From the NCBI GenBank assembly GCA_964511025.1, contig CAZEDK010000040.1, positions 1 through 14,522 of the forward strand: a stretch of 14,522 nt of DNA. The letters are read 5' to 3'. Below are positions 13,293 to 14,522 of this stretch, piece by piece (within the stretch, counting starts at the first letter, position 1; every line of letters starts with the position of its first letter). The DNA is from CAZEDK01 sp964511025 (GTDB lineage Bacteria > Patescibacteriota > Gracilibacteria > UBA1369 > GWF2-33-10). A program made the position numbers and the translations under genes. The notes below the pieces were generated by a model, which did not search any database, was not told the origin of the DNA, and saw nothing but the letters and a program-made list of their open reading frames with translations.

Positions 13293-13388
13293 ATGATTTT
13301 GCAAAAGAACCTTTTTTATTTTTACACCTAAATAGCCAATTAAAATGATGATAAATATAATTGAAATAGCGTTGAATATTTGGAACAT
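13290..13388 (-). pseudogene. 32-aa single-TM ORF, possible N-terminal stump of a transporter
   Basis: ATG 13388 to TAA 13290, 34 bp downstream of the Fic stop and on its strand. The product MFQIFNAISIIF, then IIILIGYLGVKIKKVLLQNH is one hydrophobic helix with a basic end. The opening resembles the first helix of AEC (auxin efflux carrier) family transporters, which often begin M..I...ILPIFLIILIGYL, so it may be the residue of such a gene cut at the inverted repeat. Equally it may be a small membrane peptide in its own right. The rest of 13144-13422 shows no other gene, tRNA or hairpin. Confidence 0.35.
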
Positions 13389-13422
13389 AAATTTGAATTA
13401 ATCTGGATATTGTATCATGTAT

Positions 13423-14388
13423 TCATAATTTATGTAACTTTCGCTGTAGTGGGTTTTTTGATTTGTCAATAGATTCAGCATAAGCTTGTAAAGCTTTTTG
13501 TGATGTGAGCCAGTTGCGTTTTTCTTTGAAGGCTTCTAGCCTGCCTTCTTTTGCTAATTTACCTAAATACGCTGGAGAATAAGAACAATATTTTGCCGCT
13601 TGTGCCAATGTTATGAAATTTTCTTTTTTCGATGATTCGGTTAATGTATCCAAGTAAATATTTAAAGTACGTAGTACTGCTTGCCCTACTATATTTACTA
13701 AAGTCTGATATTTATTAAGGTCAGCTAGAGCAAGAGCATGATAATATTTTTGCCTATCATTTTTTTGGATAATAACTAAAGGAAAACCGGCTCGCATTAA
13801 AAATATATTCATAAGTAATCTACCTGTGCGTCCATTTCCGTCTTCAAAAGGATGTATATTGACAAATTTATGATGAAAAATGGCAGCAAAATCTACAGTT
13901 GGGATTTTGTTGATATTTTCTTTAGCCCAGTTAACCAAATTATTCATTTCTATTTCTACATTCAAAGCACTTGGTGGTTTATGATCAGTCCCTGTGATGA
14001 ATACGTCCACCTTCCTATATTGTCCGGCAATATTTTTATTAATATCTTGGATAACAAGAGCGTGTAAATTTTTAATTAGATGATGCGAAATAGTAATTGC
14101 TCTATCGTGCTCTATAATTTCATAAAGATATTCTAAAGCGGCTTGATGATTTTTTGCCTCTAAATGATCTTTGAGAGACTTTCCTTTCACGGTAATTCCG
14201 TACTGAATCACTAAATAAGTTTCTTTGAGTGTTAAAGTATTACCTTCAATTGCGTTGGAATTATAAGTCATTTCGATCTCAAAACGTTTTTTCAATTTAG
14301 CTGTCAAAGCTTGCGCCAAAGGGCGCAACTTATTCAACTTTTTAAGTTTTTCGCATAAAAGATTTGACAAGTTTTTTCGTAAATACAT
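13423..14388 (-). CDS. Fic-family AMP-transferase with C-terminal HTH
   Basis: Fic enzymes transfer AMP (or another phosphate-containing group) from a nucleotide to a hydroxyl of a target protein. The catalytic motif is perfect: HPFEDGNGRTGR (179-190), with catalytic H179. An inhibitory helix motif, SNAIEGN (44-50, pattern [S/T]xxxE[G/N]), lies in the same chain before the Fic core, marking a class II, self-inhibited enzyme with no separate antitoxin required. The flap region is around 130-140 (FITGTDHKPP). Residues ~257-305 (ITLAQAAKYCSYSPAYLGKL, then AKEGRLEAFKEKRNWLT) form an excisionase/MerR-like DNA-binding helix-turn-helix, suggesting that it regulates its own promoter. At 321 aa it is of usual length. 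A promoter and an inverted repeat lie immediately upstream. Confidence 0.93.
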   Translation of the reverse strand: MYLRKNLSNLLCEKLKKLNKLRPLAQALTAKLKKRFEIEMTYNSNAIEGNTLTLKETYLVIQYGITVKGKSLKDHLEAKNHQAALEYLYEIIEHDRAITISHHLIKNLHALVIQDINKNIAGQYRKVDVFITGTDHKPPSALNVEIEMNNLVNWAKENINKIPTVDFAAIFHHKFVNIHPFEDGNGRTGRLLMNIFLMRAGFPLVIIQKNDRQKYYHALALADLNKYQTLVNIVGQAVLRTLNIYLDTLTESSKKENFITLAQAAKYCSYSPAYLGKLAKEGRLEAFKEKRNWLTSQKALQAYAESIDKSKNPLQRKLHKL

Positions 14389-14431
14389 GGTAGGTTGGAT
14401 AGTTGCGTTTTTATTATATCCAACCCATCAT
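14387..14431. promoter_or_regulatory. Inverted repeat over the Fic promoter and start (operator)
   Basis: GGTTGGATA at 14393-14401 and TATCCAACC at 14417-14425 are exact reverse complements with a 15-bp spacer. With two mismatches the arms extend to 15 bp (14387-14401 and 14417-14431). One arm touches the ATG, the other covers the -10 and spacer of the promoter, a layout expected of an autorepressor site; the Fic protein carries an HTH. Confidence 0.6.
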
Positions 14432-14441
14432 GAGAAATCAA
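14413..14441 (-). promoter_or_regulatory. Promoter of the Fic gene
   Basis: On the minus strand TTGATT (14441-14436) and a perfect TATAAT (14418-14413) are exactly 17 bp apart. Transcription would start near 14406, leaving a leader of about 18 nt before the ATG at 14388. Confidence 0.65.
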
Positions 14442-14463
14442 ATTGTAATTTCAAATTGTAATT
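14438..14463. repeat. 13-bp tandem repeat, two copies
   Basis: TCAAATTGTAATT occurs twice in succession (14438-14450, 14451-14463) and a third copy begins (TCA, 14464-14466). It overlaps the -35 box of the Fic promoter. The remainder of the window (14467-14522) has no visible gene and ends in a C-rich run, CCCCCAACCCCC, that is cut off by the window edge. Confidence 0.85.
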
Positions 14464-14522
14464 TCAGGGAACAAACGGAAAACAGTTTGAAGAAATTGGG
14501 ATACAAATCCCCCAACCCCCTT

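Noticed and set aside
14438..14466. Repeats as the start of a CRISPR array
   Set aside because: The units are adjacent with no spacers and only 13 bp long.

Overview
The window looks like a piece of a streamlined, AT-rich bacterial chromosome, most probably a Candidate Phyla Radiation (Patescibacteria) organism. This rests on several things. Core genes are divergent and compact. The MurF-type ligase lacks its usual N-terminal domain. RNase Y, YtxH and VanW proteins sit in one tight operon. Several neighbouring genes overlap. Almost no gene start has a Shine-Dalgarno sequence. TGA ends several genes here (the first large ORF, the antitoxin, Fic), so the standard bacterial code applies and the UGA-recoding CPR lineages are excluded. 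I cannot place it more finely without a database.

Layout. Positions 1-65 hold the tail of an upstream gene. 144-1346 is a protein with two domains resembling the cyclic-nucleotide-binding fold. 1438-2543 is the classical infC-rpmI-rplT translation operon (IF3, L35, L20). Here infC has no ATG/GTG/TTG start in the right place and most likely starts at an ATT codon, as in E. coli. 2608-3205 is a MazEF-type toxin-antitoxin pair behind a promoter embedded in a perfect 13-bp inverted repeat. On the minus strand, 5292-3213 holds an AbiE-like pair (AbiEi-type regulator, AbiEii nucleotidyltransferase) followed by a cyclophilin lipoprotein. 5412-5600 is the C-terminal stump of a PLP aminotransferase whose 5' part is missing at the AbiE border. 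5672-8504 is an overlapping operon: MurF-like ligase, DNA polymerase III delta', and a membrane-anchored TPR protein. Converging on it (12039-8478, minus) is RNase Y, a YtxH-like small protein and an exported VanW-family protein. 12213-13143 has a LysW-type amino-group carrier protein followed by a class II glutamine amidotransferase. 13144-13422 is gene-poor, with a 26-bp inverted repeat and small minus-strand ORFs that look like debris. 14388-13423 (minus) is a Fic AMP-transferase with a C-terminal HTH, behind a good promoter overlapped by an inverted repeat.

How the genes fit together. Housekeeping blocks (translation initiation/ribosome, cell wall, replication clamp loader, RNA turnover) alternate with three addiction or defence-type units (MazEF, AbiE, Fic), each carrying visible operator-like DNA or a sign of insertion. 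The least explained unit is LysW followed by the amidotransferase. LysW normally carries alpha-aminoadipate or glutamate during lysine/arginine or non-standard amino-acid synthesis, but none of its usual partner enzymes is in view.
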